Below are positions 43,933-52,511 of a DNA stretch of 64,000 nucleotides, one piece after another. A program made the translations under genes and the position numbers. The notes below the pieces were generated by a model. The model searched no databases and had not been told where the DNA came from. It saw only the letters and a program-made list of their open reading frames with translations. Source of the DNA: Streptomyces sp. 135 (GTDB taxonomy: Bacteria > Actinomycetota > Actinomycetes > Streptomycetales > Streptomycetaceae); the NCBI RefSeq assembly GCF_020026305.1, contig NZ_CP075691.1, positions 7,006,001 to 7,070,000 of the forward strand. Reading direction: 5' to 3'. Position 1 is the first letter of the stretch, and each line of letters begins with the position of its first letter.

Positions 43933-45414
43933 GTGAGCGCGCCCGAAACACCAGAAGCACCCGCACCGCCCGCTCCGGAAGCCGTCGCCCGCCACCGCGC
44001 GCTCTTCCGCGCGATCCACCGCCGCAAGCACCCCCGCCTGCGCCAGTCGGACATCACCGTCACCGAGGAGGCCCAGGTCAAGCGGGCGGTGAAGGCGACC
44101 GCCCTGGGCAACGCCATGGAGTGGTACGACTTCGGCGTCTACGCCTATCTCGCCGTGATCATCGGCAAGGAGTTCTTCCCGTCCGGCAACGACACCGCGC
44201 AGACCCTCTCCTCCCTCGCGACCTTCGCCGCGGCCTTCCTGGTGCGCCCCATCGGCGGCATGTTCTTCGGCCCGCTCGGCGACCGCGTCGGCCGCAAGAA
44301 GATCCTCGCGCTCACCATGATCATGATGTCGACCGCGACCCTCGCGATCGGCCTGATACCGGGCTACGCCTCGATCGGCGTCTGGGCGCCGGTCCTCCTG
44401 GTCCTCTGCCGCATGGTGCAGGGCTTCTCCACGGGCGGCGAGTACGGCGGCGCGGCGACCTTCATCGCGGAGTACGCCCCCGACAAGCGCCGCGGCTTCT
44501 GGGGCTCCTTCCTGGAGTTCGGCACCCTGATCGGCTACACGGTCGCCGCCGTCCTCGTCACCACCCTGACCGCGCTGCTCAGCGACGACGCCATGCAGTC
44601 CTGGGGCTGGCGCGTCCCGTTCCTGGCCGCGGCCCCGCTCGGCCTCATCGGCCTCTACCTGCGGCTGAAGCTCGACGAGTCGCCCGCCTTCCAGAAGATG
44701 GAGAAGGGCGAAGGACCCGCCGCCGAACGCCAGAAGAAGTCCTTCAAGGAATCCTTCGTCGGCCAGTGGCGGGCGATGCTGCTCTGCATCGCGCTGGTCG
44801 CCGCGTTCAACGTCACCGACTACATGCTGCTCTCGTACATGCCGACGTACCTGACGCAGCTCGGCTTCGGCGAGACCGGCGGCCTGATGTCCATCGTCCT
44901 CGTCATGCTGATCCTGATGGCGCTCATCAACTCGGTGGGCCGCCTCTCCGACCGCGTCGGCCGCAAGCCGGTCCTGATGGCGGGCTCGGTCGGCTTCTTC
45001 GTCCTGTCACTGCCGGCCTTCCTCCTCATCAAGCAGGGCGGCACGGCGGCGGTCTTCACCGGCCTGCTGATCCTCGGCCTCGCCCTGGTCTGCTACCTGG
45101 GCGCCATGTCCTCGTCGCTGCCGGCCCTCTTCCCCACGGACGTGCGCTACGGCTCGCTCTCCATCGGCTTCAACATCTCGGTCTCGCTCTTCGGCGGTAC
45201 GACACCGCTGGTCGTCGCCGCGCTGATCGGCGCGACCGGCAATGACCTGATGCCCGCGTTCTACACGATGCTCGCGGGCCTGGTCGGCATCGTCGCCGTC
45301 GCCGCGATGAAGGAGACGGCCCGCAAGCCGCTGGAGGGCTCCCCGCCGTCGGTGGCGACGGACGAGGAGGCCAGGGAACTGGTCGAGGCCCAGCGTCAGC
45401 CGCGGGACGCGTGA
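43933..45414 (+). CDS. MHS-family (ProP-like) proton symporter
   Basis: 493 residues from GTG 43933. Metabolite:H+ symporter branch of the MFS: EWYDFGVYAYLAVIIGKEFFP (TM1), VRPIGGMFFGPLGDRVGRKKIL (TM2-3 loop signature), RMVQGFSTGGEYGGAATFIAEYAPDKRRG, RLSDRVGRKPVLM and twelve helices. Closest to proline/betaine (ProP) or citrate/ketoglutarate carriers. A about 55-residue hydrophilic N-terminus precedes TM1. Upstream are direct repeats CGATACCAAC/CGATACCGAC at 43881-43900. Overlaps the DUF397 gene tail by 19 bp. Confidence 0.88.
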   Translation: MSAPETPEAPAPPAPEAVARHRALFRAIHRRKHPRLRQSDITVTEEAQVKRAVKATALGNAMEWYDFGVYAYLAVIIGKEFFPSGNDTAQTLSSLATFAAAFLVRPIGGMFFGPLGDRVGRKKILALTMIMMSTATLAIGLIPGYASIGVWAPVLLVLCRMVQGFSTGGEYGGAATFIAEYAPDKRRGFWGSFLEFGTLIGYTVAAVLVTTLTALLSDDAMQSWGWRVPFLAAAPLGLIGLYLRLKLDESPAFQKMEKGEGPAAERQKKSFKESFVGQWRAMLLCIALVAAFNVTDYMLLSYMPTYLTQLGFGETGGLMSIVLVMLILMALINSVGRLSDRVGRKPVLMAGSVGFFVLSLPAFLLIKQGGTAAVFTGLLILGLALVCYLGAMSSSLPALFPTDVRYGSLSIGFNISVSLFGGTTPLVVAALIGATGNDLMPAFYTMLAGLVGIVAVAAMKETARKPLEGSPPSVATDEEARELVEAQRQPRDA

Positions 45415-45641
45415 CGCACGAAGCGGGTCCACGCCTGGGGCTCCAGGGCGAGCTGGGGCCCCGCGGGGTTCTTGGAGTCGCGGACGTGGATGGTGGCGGG
45501 GCAGGAGGCGACCTCTATGCAGTCCCCGTCGCCGCCGCTGCTGTAGGTGGACTTGCGCCAGGTGAGGGCGACCTCTACGCAGTCGTCACCGGAGCCGCTG
45601 CTGTAGCTGCTCTTGAACCAGGCCAGTGCAGGGGTGCTCAT
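45396..45641 (-). CDS. DUF397 protein with duplicated motif
   Basis: 81 residues. Two consecutive DUF397 starts: WFKSSYSSGSGDDCVEVA and WRKSTYSSGGDGDCIEVA, the second continuing with VRDSKNPAGPQLALEPQAWTRFV. Typical members have one. DUF397 proteins are small partners of the XRE/DUF5753 regulators encoded next door; starts overlap by ATGA. Looks like an in-frame duplication that fused two N-terminal halves. Confidence 0.9.
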   Translation of the reverse strand: MSTPALAWFKSSYSSGSGDDCVEVALTWRKSTYSSGGDGDCIEVASCPATIHVRDSKNPAGPQLALEPQAWTRFVRHASRG

Positions 45642-46465
45642 CTCGCTCCTCGCATCCGCTTCAGCAGATTCACAGACTCTTCGAACGAGAGAGCCTGTGC
45701 GCGCATCCTGGCATACCGCATCTGGAGGATGCTGACCACATTTGGGTCGGAGAGCAACTGGCCGCTCTCCTGCCCCTCCGCGTAGGCGAACCACCTATGC
45801 TCCGGGGTCTCCAGCAGACGCATGGGCCCGTGGAGCCCGGCGTGCTGCTCCCGCACCACCGGCATGATCTGCATCTCGATGTTCCTGCGCTCGGCGAATT
45901 CCAGGACCCGGTCGATGAGTTCCATGGTGACGTCATGCCCACCCATGTGCCGCAGGAACAGATGCTCCTCCAGGATGAAGCTGTACGCCGTGTTCGGCCG
46001 CTCCGTGAGCAGCCTCTGCCGCTCCATGCGGGCGGCCAACTGCTCCTCGATCTGCTCGTCGCTCAGCGGCGGCAGCTGATTGACGAAGAGCGTCCGCGCG
46101 TACGCCGGAGTCTGCAACAGCCCGGGGATCAACCGGCATTCGTACGTGTAGAGGGCCACCGCCTCCTGTTCCAGCAGCGCCCACTGGCGGAACCACGTCG
46201 CAAGGCCCGGCTTGCGGGACAGCTGGTTCGCCGCGAGCCGCAGCGTGCCGAACGCGTCGAGCGCGGCCTCGCAGCGGTCGACGAATCCGGGTGGAGGGAA
46301 ACGCCTTCCCTGTTCGACGGACGACAGGAAGTGCGAGGAGCAGCCGACCTCGGGGGCCAGCTCCTCCTGGGTCTGCCCCGCGCGTTTGCGGAAGCTCTTC
46401 AGGACGGCGCCGAAGGTCTTCAGACCGTCCGACGCCTCGGGCTCTTTGCTGCTTGACGACATCAT
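45638..46465 (-). CDS. XRE regulator with DUF5753 domain
   Basis: 275 residues from ATG 46465; a longer start at 46510 is possible. N-terminal helix-turn-helix (LKSFRKRAGQTQEELAPEVGCSSHFLSSVEQGRRFPP, about 15-65), then DUF5753 (LLEQEAVALYTYECRLIPGLLQTPAYARTLF, EEHLFLRHMGG, IQIMP-like IEMQIMPVVREQHAGLHGPM). This family forms the regulator half of WhiJ-like/DUF397 pairs that influence development in Streptomyces. Divergent from the ATPase-type kinase gene across a perfect 11-bp inverted repeat. Confidence 0.9.
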   Translation of the reverse strand: MMSSSSKEPEASDGLKTFGAVLKSFRKRAGQTQEELAPEVGCSSHFLSSVEQGRRFPPPGFVDRCEAALDAFGTLRLAANQLSRKPGLATWFRQWALLEQEAVALYTYECRLIPGLLQTPAYARTLFVNQLPPLSDEQIEEQLAARMERQRLLTERPNTAYSFILEEHLFLRHMGGHDVTMELIDRVLEFAERRNIEMQIMPVVREQHAGLHGPMRLLETPEHRWFAYAEGQESGQLLSDPNVVSILQMRYARMRAQALSFEESVNLLKRMRGAR

Positions 46466-46547
46466 GGGTAACCCCCGGCGCTCGTGCATCCGTCCCCGCC
46501 AACGCCTCAATGGTTACGCACCGTTACCCCGAATGTCTACCCTTCGT

Positions 46548-46574
46548 ACTCGTACGCTTACTGAGCGTACGAGT
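46548..46574. promoter_or_regulatory. Inverted repeat between XRE and ATPase genes
   Basis: ACTCGTACGCT-TACTG-AGCGTACGAGT, perfect 11-bp arms, 15-41 bp upstream of the ATPase ATG and 83-109 bp from the XRE start. A symmetrical site in a divergent promoter suggests binding by the XRE regulator. Confidence 0.6.
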
Positions 46575-46588
46575 TTGGGGGCTGGTGT

Positions 46589-47059
46589 ATGGCGCCAGGA
46601 TGGGTCACCGTGGACGCCATGCTCACCCAAGCGCAACCCGCCGCCGCGACGCGGGAATTCACGCAACGCCTCAGCGCCACGCCTCGCGGCGCACGCCTCG
46701 CACGCAGGCTGGCCAGGTATCACCTGGACGACTGGGGTATCGCGTACGACAGTGAACTCTCCGACGCCGCGGAGGCGATCGTGGCCGAACTGGCGGCGAA
46801 CGCGGCTACGCACGGCCGTGTGCCGGGCCGTGACTTCGAGGTCCGCCTGGCACTCGGCGCGGACACGCTCCGTATCGAGGTGACCGACACGAGAACGGAA
46901 CTCATGCCCCCGCAGACGCTGGAACCCCCGGACGCCGACGGGGAGTCGGGCCGGGGGCTCGTGATCGTGGCGGCGCTGGCCGACCAGTGGGGCGTGCTGG
47001 CACGGCAGGTCGGCAAGACGGTCTGGGCTCACCTGCCCTTGCCGACGGCGGGCCGGTAG
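46589..47059 (+). CDS. RsbW-like ATP-binding protein
   Basis: 156 residues. HATPase_c fold of anti-sigma/serine kinase type: N box EAIVAELAANAATHG, G1 VTDTR, G2 GESGRGLVIVAALADQWG, terminal KTVWAHL strand. Typical partner of XRE/DUF397 genes in Streptomyces, as here. ATG 46589 chosen; ATG 46619 is an alternative that removes ten residues. Converges on the tectonin gene with 14 bp between stops. Confidence 0.88.
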   Translation: MAPGWVTVDAMLTQAQPAAATREFTQRLSATPRGARLARRLARYHLDDWGIAYDSELSDAAEAIVAELAANAATHGRVPGRDFEVRLALGADTLRIEVTDTRTELMPPQTLEPPDADGESGRGLVIVAALADQWGVLARQVGKTVWAHLPLPTAGR

Positions 47060-47073
47060 CGCGACCGCGCGGG

Positions 47074-47811
47074 TCAGCCGGGCAGGTCGCCGGTGTAGCG
47101 GTAGATGTTGCCCGCGGAGTTGACGCCCCAGACGGTGCCGTCGGCGCCCGCGCCGATGTCGGTGAGGGCGCCGGAGATCTGCTGCCAGGGGGCGGCGTCG
47201 TTGTTCGTGTAGGTGTAGATGTTGCCGCCCGCGTTGACGCCCCACACGGATGTGCGGGAGCCCGAGGCGATCGCCTTCAGGCCGCCGCTGATCTGCTTCC
47301 AGTGGCCGGCGTCGTGGTCGCCGGTGTAGCGGTAGATGTTGCCCGCGGAGTTGACGCCCCAGACGGTGCCGTCGGCGCCCGCGCCGATGTCGGTGAGGGT
47401 GCCGGGGATCTGCTGCCAGGGGCTGGCGTCGTTGTTGGTGTAGCGGTAGATGTTTCCTGCGGAGTTGACTCCCCACACGTTCGTCCGTGAGCCCACCGCG
47501 ATCCGCGTCAGGCCGCCGCTGATCTGCTTCCAGTGGGCGGTGTCGTGGTCGCCGGTGTAGCGGTAGATGTTGCCCGCGGAGTTGACGCCCCAGACGGTGC
47601 CGTCGGCGCCCGCGCCGATGTCGGTGAGGGCGCCGGGGATCTGCTGCCAGGGGCTGGCGTCGTTGTTGGTGTAGCGGTAGATGTTTCCTGCGGAGTTGAC
47701 TCCCCACACGTTCGTCCGTGAACCCGCCGCGATCCGCGTCAGGCCACCGCTGATCTGCTTCCAGTCGGCCATGTCTCCGGCTCCATCCGCTCGGGAATGC
47801 TGCATCCGCAT
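47074..47811 (-). CDS. Tectonin-repeat (beta-propeller lectin-like) protein
   Basis: 245 residues from ATG 47811 (AGGAG upstream). Six blades with the tectonin pattern (W-K/Q-Q-I-x-G, L-x-x-I-A/G, VWGVNSAGNIYRYT) and no signal peptide or other domain. Blades alternate in two types (WKQISGGL... and WQQIPGAL...), so the real unit is a 77-residue pair repeated three times. At the DNA level the 231-bp repeats are nearly identical, pointing to recent duplication or gene conversion. Tectonins bind glycans or lipopolysaccharide. A six-bladed ring would be complete. Confidence 0.88.
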   Translation of the reverse strand: MRMQHSRADGAGDMADWKQISGGLTRIAAGSRTNVWGVNSAGNIYRYTNNDASPWQQIPGALTDIGAGADGTVWGVNSAGNIYRYTGDHDTAHWKQISGGLTRIAVGSRTNVWGVNSAGNIYRYTNNDASPWQQIPGTLTDIGAGADGTVWGVNSAGNIYRYTGDHDAGHWKQISGGLKAIASGSRTSVWGVNAGGNIYTYTNNDAAPWQQISGALTDIGAGADGTVWGVNSAGNIYRYTGDLPG

Positions 47812-48045
47812 GCTCTCCTGGCGGAACGATTCACTTGTCGGATGAATATGCTGAGCACATGACGTGATTGTCCGGAAGATGACGTTTGCCGGGGGTGGAC
47901 GCAGTACCGGACCGGGGCCCCATCGCGTCGCGGCGCGTCAAGGTGGCGCGATCAGGTGTCGCCTGAGTGGGTTACGCGCCGGGCGCACTGTTGACGCATG
48001 TCCCGTGCGCCCGGCAGGGTCAGGGGCGCCGCGCGGGTGGCGCGG

Positions 48046-48858
48046 TCACGGCTTGCGGGCCACCGCGCCGTACGCGTCGACCGCCGTCTGGTCCTCCGTC
48101 TCGGGGCGCCAGCGCGTGACCTGTGCGACGCCCGGCTCCACCAGTTCGAGGCCCTCGAAGAAGGCGGCGATCTCGTCGACGGCGCGTACGTGGTACGGGA
48201 TCGCGCCGCTCTTGTTGTACTCGTTCGACGCCGCGATCATGCCCTCGCTGGTGGCCGTGGAGTCGCTGATCACCAGGTAACTGCCGGACGGCAGACCGGC
48301 CATGAGGCGGGAGACCAGGTCGCGCGCCTCCTTGTGGTCGGCGACGTGGCCGAGGGTGTTCAGGATGATCAGCGCCACCGGCTGCGTGAGGTCGAGCGTC
48401 TTCGCGGCCTCCCGCAGGATCACCTCGGGCTCGTAGAGGTTCGCGTCGATGTACGCCGTCTCGCCCTCGGGGGTGCTGGTCAGCAGGGCCCGGGCGTGGG
48501 CGAGTACGAGGGGGTCGTTGTCGACGTAGACGATGCGGGAGTCCGGGGCCGCGCGCTGGGCGACCTCATGCGTGTTGTCCGCCGTGGGCAGGCCCGTGCC
48601 GATGTCCAGGAACTGCCGCACGCCCCGCTCCGTGGCCAGGTGGCGCACCGCGCGGCCGAGGAAGAGGCGGCTGGTGCGGGCCACGTCGACCAGGCCGGGG
48701 AAGATCTCCTTGATGTGGTCGCCGAGTTCGCGGTCCTTCTCGTAGTTGTCCTTGCCGCCCACGAAGTAGTTCCAGAAGCGTGCGGAGTGCGGCTTGCTGG
48801 TGTCGATGCGCGCACGGACGTCGGCGGCGGAGCCGAGCTGGGGGTCGTTGTCTGACAC
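48046..48858 (-). CDS. DUF574-type S-adenosyl methyltransferase
   Basis: 270 residues from GTG 48858, preceded by AGGAGG. Family abundant in Streptomyces: IDTSKPHSARFWNYFVGGKDNYEKDRELGD, QFLDIGTGLPTADNTHEVAQ (SAM site), RIVYVDNDPLVLAHARALL, LIILNTLGHVADH. Substrate not known for the family. Monocistronic. Confidence 0.9.
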   Translation of the reverse strand: MSDNDPQLGSAADVRARIDTSKPHSARFWNYFVGGKDNYEKDRELGDHIKEIFPGLVDVARTSRLFLGRAVRHLATERGVRQFLDIGTGLPTADNTHEVAQRAAPDSRIVYVDNDPLVLAHARALLTSTPEGETAYIDANLYEPEVILREAAKTLDLTQPVALIILNTLGHVADHKEARDLVSRLMAGLPSGSYLVISDSTATSEGMIAASNEYNKSGAIPYHVRAVDEIAAFFEGLELVEPGVAQVTRWRPETEDQTAVDAYGAVARKP

Positions 48859-48983
48859 GAGAGCCTCCTGGGAACCTACGTCAGGTAGTTCGACGATCAA
48901 GCATCAATCTAGACGGTGTCCCGTCCGGGTCAGTTGCCTGCCCCACCCCGGTCGCCGAAACCCAACTCACCGGCGGTCGGCGG

Positions 48984-49799
48984 TCACCAGACCTCTTCCA
49001 CCCACTCCGGGTGGTCGATGAACGGGTTCCTGTTGTGCTGGAACTTGTCGAATATGACCTGGTTGCGGTTCTTCTCGAACGCGTCCGGCGGGTCCTCGGC
49101 ACTCCACTGCTTCAGCACCGCCAGGCGGCCGATGGCGGGCGCGCTGCCGTTGTCCACCCTGTCGTTGGGCTCCAGGTCGGGGAAGCCGTCCTCGCCGTCG
49201 TAGCGCACGGCCATGTAGAGGATCATGCGGGCCACATCGCCCTTGACCGCGTCGCGCGGCTCGAACGAGTCGCCGTCGGTGAGGTTGCCCGGGGCGCCGG
49301 CGACGGCGCCGCCGCCGTTGTCGAAGTCCTTGTTGCCACGGATGCTGTTGACCGTGACGTCCTCGGGGCGCAGGTGGTGGATGTCGGTGCCGGGCCCGGT
49401 CGCCGTACCGAAGCCGCCGTGGGACTTGGCCCAGACGTGCTCGCGGTTCCAGTCGCCCTGGTCACCGCCGCTGCTGCTCTTGCTCCGGGAGGTGCCGGTG
49501 TAGAGCAGGATCACGTTCGAGCTGTTGGCCGGGTCCTGGTCGGTGGTCTTCAGGGCGTCCCAGACCTGGCTGTAGGAGAGCCTGGTCTGCTTGCTGACGA
49601 TCGTGTGCAGCGCGGACTTCAGCGCGGGGCCGGTCTTGCCGAGCGCGTCCTTGTAGTACGTGTCGTCGTAGGCGCCGACGGCCGCGGTCGCCGGGGCCGG
49701 TGCGGGGGTGGCCGTGGCCGTGGCGGGCACGGTGATGCCGACGAGCACGGCGGCGGTCAGGGCCAGGGGTTTCCAGCGGCGTACGCGCGGGACGGGCAT
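48984..49799 (-). CDS. Secreted endonuclease I family nuclease
   Basis: 271 residues from ATG 49799 (AAGGA upstream). Signal peptide RRWKPLALTAAVLVGITVPATATA, then the mature enzyme starting YDDTYYKDALGKTG. The endonuclease I motif appears as DWNREHVWAKSHGGFG and TDIHHLRPEDVTVNSIRGN, the beta-beta-alpha-metal core with catalytic His in REH. C-terminus PFIDHPEWVEEVW is typical. Degrades extracellular DNA/RNA non-specifically. Confidence 0.92.
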   Translation of the reverse strand: MPVPRVRRWKPLALTAAVLVGITVPATATATPAPAPATAAVGAYDDTYYKDALGKTGPALKSALHTIVSKQTRLSYSQVWDALKTTDQDPANSSNVILLYTGTSRSKSSSGGDQGDWNREHVWAKSHGGFGTATGPGTDIHHLRPEDVTVNSIRGNKDFDNGGGAVAGAPGNLTDGDSFEPRDAVKGDVARMILYMAVRYDGEDGFPDLEPNDRVDNGSAPAIGRLAVLKQWSAEDPPDAFEKNRNQVIFDKFQHNRNPFIDHPEWVEEVW

Positions 49800-50087
49800 G
49801 TGGGGTGTGTCCTTTCCCGGGGGCTCGCGTGCCGCGCGTCCACCCAAGGGGCGCGGGGTCTACGCGAGTTGACTGCTCGGTCACCGGGAGAGTCGCACGG
49901 ATGTGCGTACATGGGTGTGAACGTCGTGGGTCGGTCGGGTAACGATGTCATGTACGCGGCAGTGGGCGGTGTCGAGGGCAGGCTGGACGCCCTTGTCGGC
50001 CATGAGGACGAGAATCAGCTCGCTCGCCATGGCCCACCGGGAGCCGTGTTCTGGCGGTGCCCGGCGCCCCGTTCACACGCGCCCCGT

Positions 50088-50747
50088 TCACGCGCGCCTC
50101 GGGGAGGCCAGGAGATAGCGGGCGCCGCGTGGTCCGGCGTGTTCGCTCACCTGCCAGCCCGCCCGTTCCAGCGCGGCCGCGCAGGCCCGCAGCCCGTCCG
50201 GGGACGGCTCGCGGACGGCGACGGCCTCGGGCTGCGGGGTCGCCGACACCTCGTAGCCCTCGTGGCCTGTATCGCCTTCGTGGCCCGGACGGGCGGGGAG
50301 GCGGCCCGCCGCCTCCAGGGCCAGGGCCGCCGCCCGCACCAGATGCGTACGCTCCCACGCGCAGGGCCGGTCGCGGGCGCCGTCGGGGTTCGTCATGCGG
50401 CGCAGCTCGACCAGGCCCTCCCAGGCGCTGCGGACCTCCCGCACGCGGGCGGGGCCCTCGCTCCCGGTCACGGACGTCTCCGTGCCGGTGCGCGCCGCGA
50501 AGACGCCGGAAGCAGCCGCGGGCCCGGCGGCCGGGTCCGCGGCGGGCTCCGGTGTCCGCGCGGCGGCCTCGTCCCGCAGGCGATGGCCCGCGGGCGTCAG
50601 GAAGTACGCGTGCGGGGGCCGGGGATGGCGGAAGGCCAGGCGCGCCCGCACCAGGCCCGTCAGCTGGGCCTCGGTACCGGACAGCCGCCCGGTCGCCGGG
50701 TCCGCCGCCTCGATGATCCGCCGCTGCGTGGCCGTGGGTGGCTTCAC
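50088..50747 (-). CDS. Conserved hypothetical protein
   Basis: 219 residues from GTG 50747. The N-terminal about 65 residues (TQRRIIEAADPATGRLSGTEAQLTGLVRARLAF, YFLTPAGHRLRDE) look like a winged-helix with the LTPAGxxxR wing common to MarR/PadR-like proteins. A low-complexity Ala/Pro linker follows, then about 100 residues including WEGLVELRRMTNPDG and a final LRACAAALERAGWQVSEH domain. Possibly a DNA-binding protein; no named family recognised. Confidence 0.65.
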   Translation of the reverse strand: MKPPTATQRRIIEAADPATGRLSGTEAQLTGLVRARLAFRHPRPPHAYFLTPAGHRLRDEAAARTPEPAADPAAGPAAASGVFAARTGTETSVTGSEGPARVREVRSAWEGLVELRRMTNPDGARDRPCAWERTHLVRAAALALEAAGRLPARPGHEGDTGHEGYEVSATPQPEAVAVREPSPDGLRACAAALERAGWQVSEHAGPRGARYLLASPRRA

Positions 50748-50778
50748 CGCGCACGCACCCCTTTCCGCGTCGGTACCG

Positions 50779-51680
50779 TCAACTGGTACCGATGGTGCCC
50801 TGTGCCACTGACATCACGAGCTCGAGCACCCGCCGGTCCTCGTCGGCGCCCGCCCGCTCGCCGGGAGAACCAGGGTAGATGTCGAGCAGTACGTCCGTGG
50901 CGCCCAGCTCGGCGAGGGTCTCCAGGTCGCCGCGGATCTGGTCCACGCTGCCGTGCCCGAGCGGCCGGTCGGACGTGTCGGGCCGCTCCCCGAGCCGGAT
51001 CTGGAGCCGCGGCGCGAGGTCCGGCACCGGGCGGCCCGCGGCCTCGGCCTCGGCCGCGATGCGGGGGAGCGCGGCAGCGCGTCCCGCGTGGGCATGAACG
51101 GGTGCCAGGCCTCGCCGAGCCGGGCCGCGCGGCGCTGCGCCGCCGGGGAGTTGCCGCCGACCCAGACCGGCAGCCCCGGGCGGGTCGCGGGGGCCGGGGC
51201 GGTGCGGACATCCTCGTACGAGACATACGTGCCCCGGAAGGACGTCGGGTCCTCGCGCCAGGCGGCGCGGATCGCGGTGAGGTACTCGTCGGTGATCGCG
51301 CCGCGCTCCCGGAAGGGGACGCCGAGCACCTCGTACTCGGCGGCGGACCAGCCCACCCCGGCGCCGAGGATGAACCCGGCGGCGTTGAGCCGGTCGATGT
51401 TGGCGGCGAGCCGCGCGGTCTGCAAGGGGTGCCGGTAGGGGATCACGGTGATGGTGGTGCCGAGCCGCAGCCCCGGCACGCGCCCCGCGAGGTGCGCGGC
51501 GAGCACGAACTGGTCGTAGAACGGCGCCGGATAGACCTCGTGGACGTCCGGGGTCACCGCGATGTGGTCGGAGATCATCGCGAACTCGAAGCCGAGTTCA
51601 CGGGCGTCGGACGCCTGCCGCACGAGGGAGTCGGGGGTGGTGCCGGAGCCGAAGTTGAGGAGATTCACGCCGTATCGCAT
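50779..51680 (-). pseudogene. F420-dependent luciferase-like oxidoreductase, frameshifted
   Basis: From ATG 51680 it reads MRYGVNLLNFGSGTTPDSLV... with LLM landmarks (FEFAMISDHI, RLGTTITVIPYRHPLQTARLAANID, GFILGAGVGWSAAEYEVLGVPF, PVWVGGNSPAAQRRAARLGEAWHPF) up to MPTRDA. The remaining third (LPRIAAEAEAAGRP, DQIRGDLETLAELGATDVLLD) continues in another frame to 50779. The shift is near 51,070-51,090 in GACGCGCTGCCGCGCTCCCC. Either a true mutation or a base-call error in GC-rich sequence. Confidence 0.8.
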
Positions 51681-51810
51681 GCGCGCAGTCTTGATGATCA
51701 AGAGCGCGGCTGTCGAATGGGGCGGGGTGATCAAGTCCGCGGCTTTCGAGGGCGGGCGGGGCGGCGGCCACGGAGGGGACCGCGGGGGCCGCCGCCGCCC
51801 AACCCCCGTA

Positions 51811-52404
51811 CTACGGCCGCAGGTTCCAGCTCGCCACCACCGGCCGCCCGTGCTCCGTGCTCAGCCGGCTCACCGTGCCCGTCGCCAGGAGGAACATCGA
51901 GCCGCCCGACGCGGGCAGGCCGAGACGGCGCGCCGTCAGGACGCGCAGGAAGTGGCTGTGGGCGAAGAGGACCACGCTGCCCTCGTTGTTGGCGAGCGCC
52001 GCGTCCACCTTGGCCAGCATGCGGTCGGCGCGCTCGCCCACCTGCTCCGGGCTCTCGCCGGGGTGCTCCGGCGGGCCGGGCGCGACGCCGTCGGTGAAGA
52101 GGTACCAGTCGGGCCGCGTGCGGTGGATCTCGACGGTCGTGACGCCCTCGTACGCGCCGTAGTCCCACTCGCGCAGATCCGGGTCGACGTACGCGTCCGG
52201 GAAACCGACGAGCTCCGCCGTCTCCCGGGAGCGCCGCAGCGGGCTCGTGAACGCCGCGCCGATCCGGAACCCGCCGACGAGCGGGGCGAGCGAACGGGCC
52301 TGCCGCCTGCCGTTGTCCGTGAGGGGGATGTCCGTCCAGCCGGTGTGCTGTCCCGAGAGGGACCACTCCGTCTCGCCGTGCCGGACGAGGAGCAGATCGC
52401 CCAT
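51811..52404 (-). CDS. Histidine phosphatase (phosphoglycerate mutase family)
   Basis: 197 residues. R8-H9-G10-E11 catalytic motif (LLVRHGETEW), SGQHTGWTDIPLTDNGRRQA, FTSPLRRSRETAEL, LREWDYGAYEG with the acid/base Glu, and the second His in VVLFAHSHFLRVL. Length suits a small broad-specificity phosphatase rather than cofactor-dependent PGM (about 250). Substrate unknown. Confidence 0.9.
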   Translation of the reverse strand: MGDLLLVRHGETEWSLSGQHTGWTDIPLTDNGRRQARSLAPLVGGFRIGAAFTSPLRRSRETAELVGFPDAYVDPDLREWDYGAYEGVTTVEIHRTRPDWYLFTDGVAPGPPEHPGESPEQVGERADRMLAKVDAALANNEGSVVLFAHSHFLRVLTARRLGLPASGGSMFLLATGTVSRLSTEHGRPVVASWNLRP

Positions 52405-52511
52405 GGTCGCGCCATTCCTGTTCTTCCGGTGGTGGCCGCACCGTGCGGTCCGGCCACCACCGAGACTGCCACGCCGCGCGGCTTACCCGCGTGGCGGGCC
52501 CGCCGGGACGG

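Noticed and set aside
47074..47811. CRISPR-like or VNTR non-coding repeat
   Set aside because: The 231-bp repeats are in frame and encode tectonin blades.
48780..52097. 1105-residue plus-strand frame across several minus-strand genes
   Set aside because: Runs antisense to the methyltransferase, nuclease, hypothetical and LLM genes; a GC artefact.
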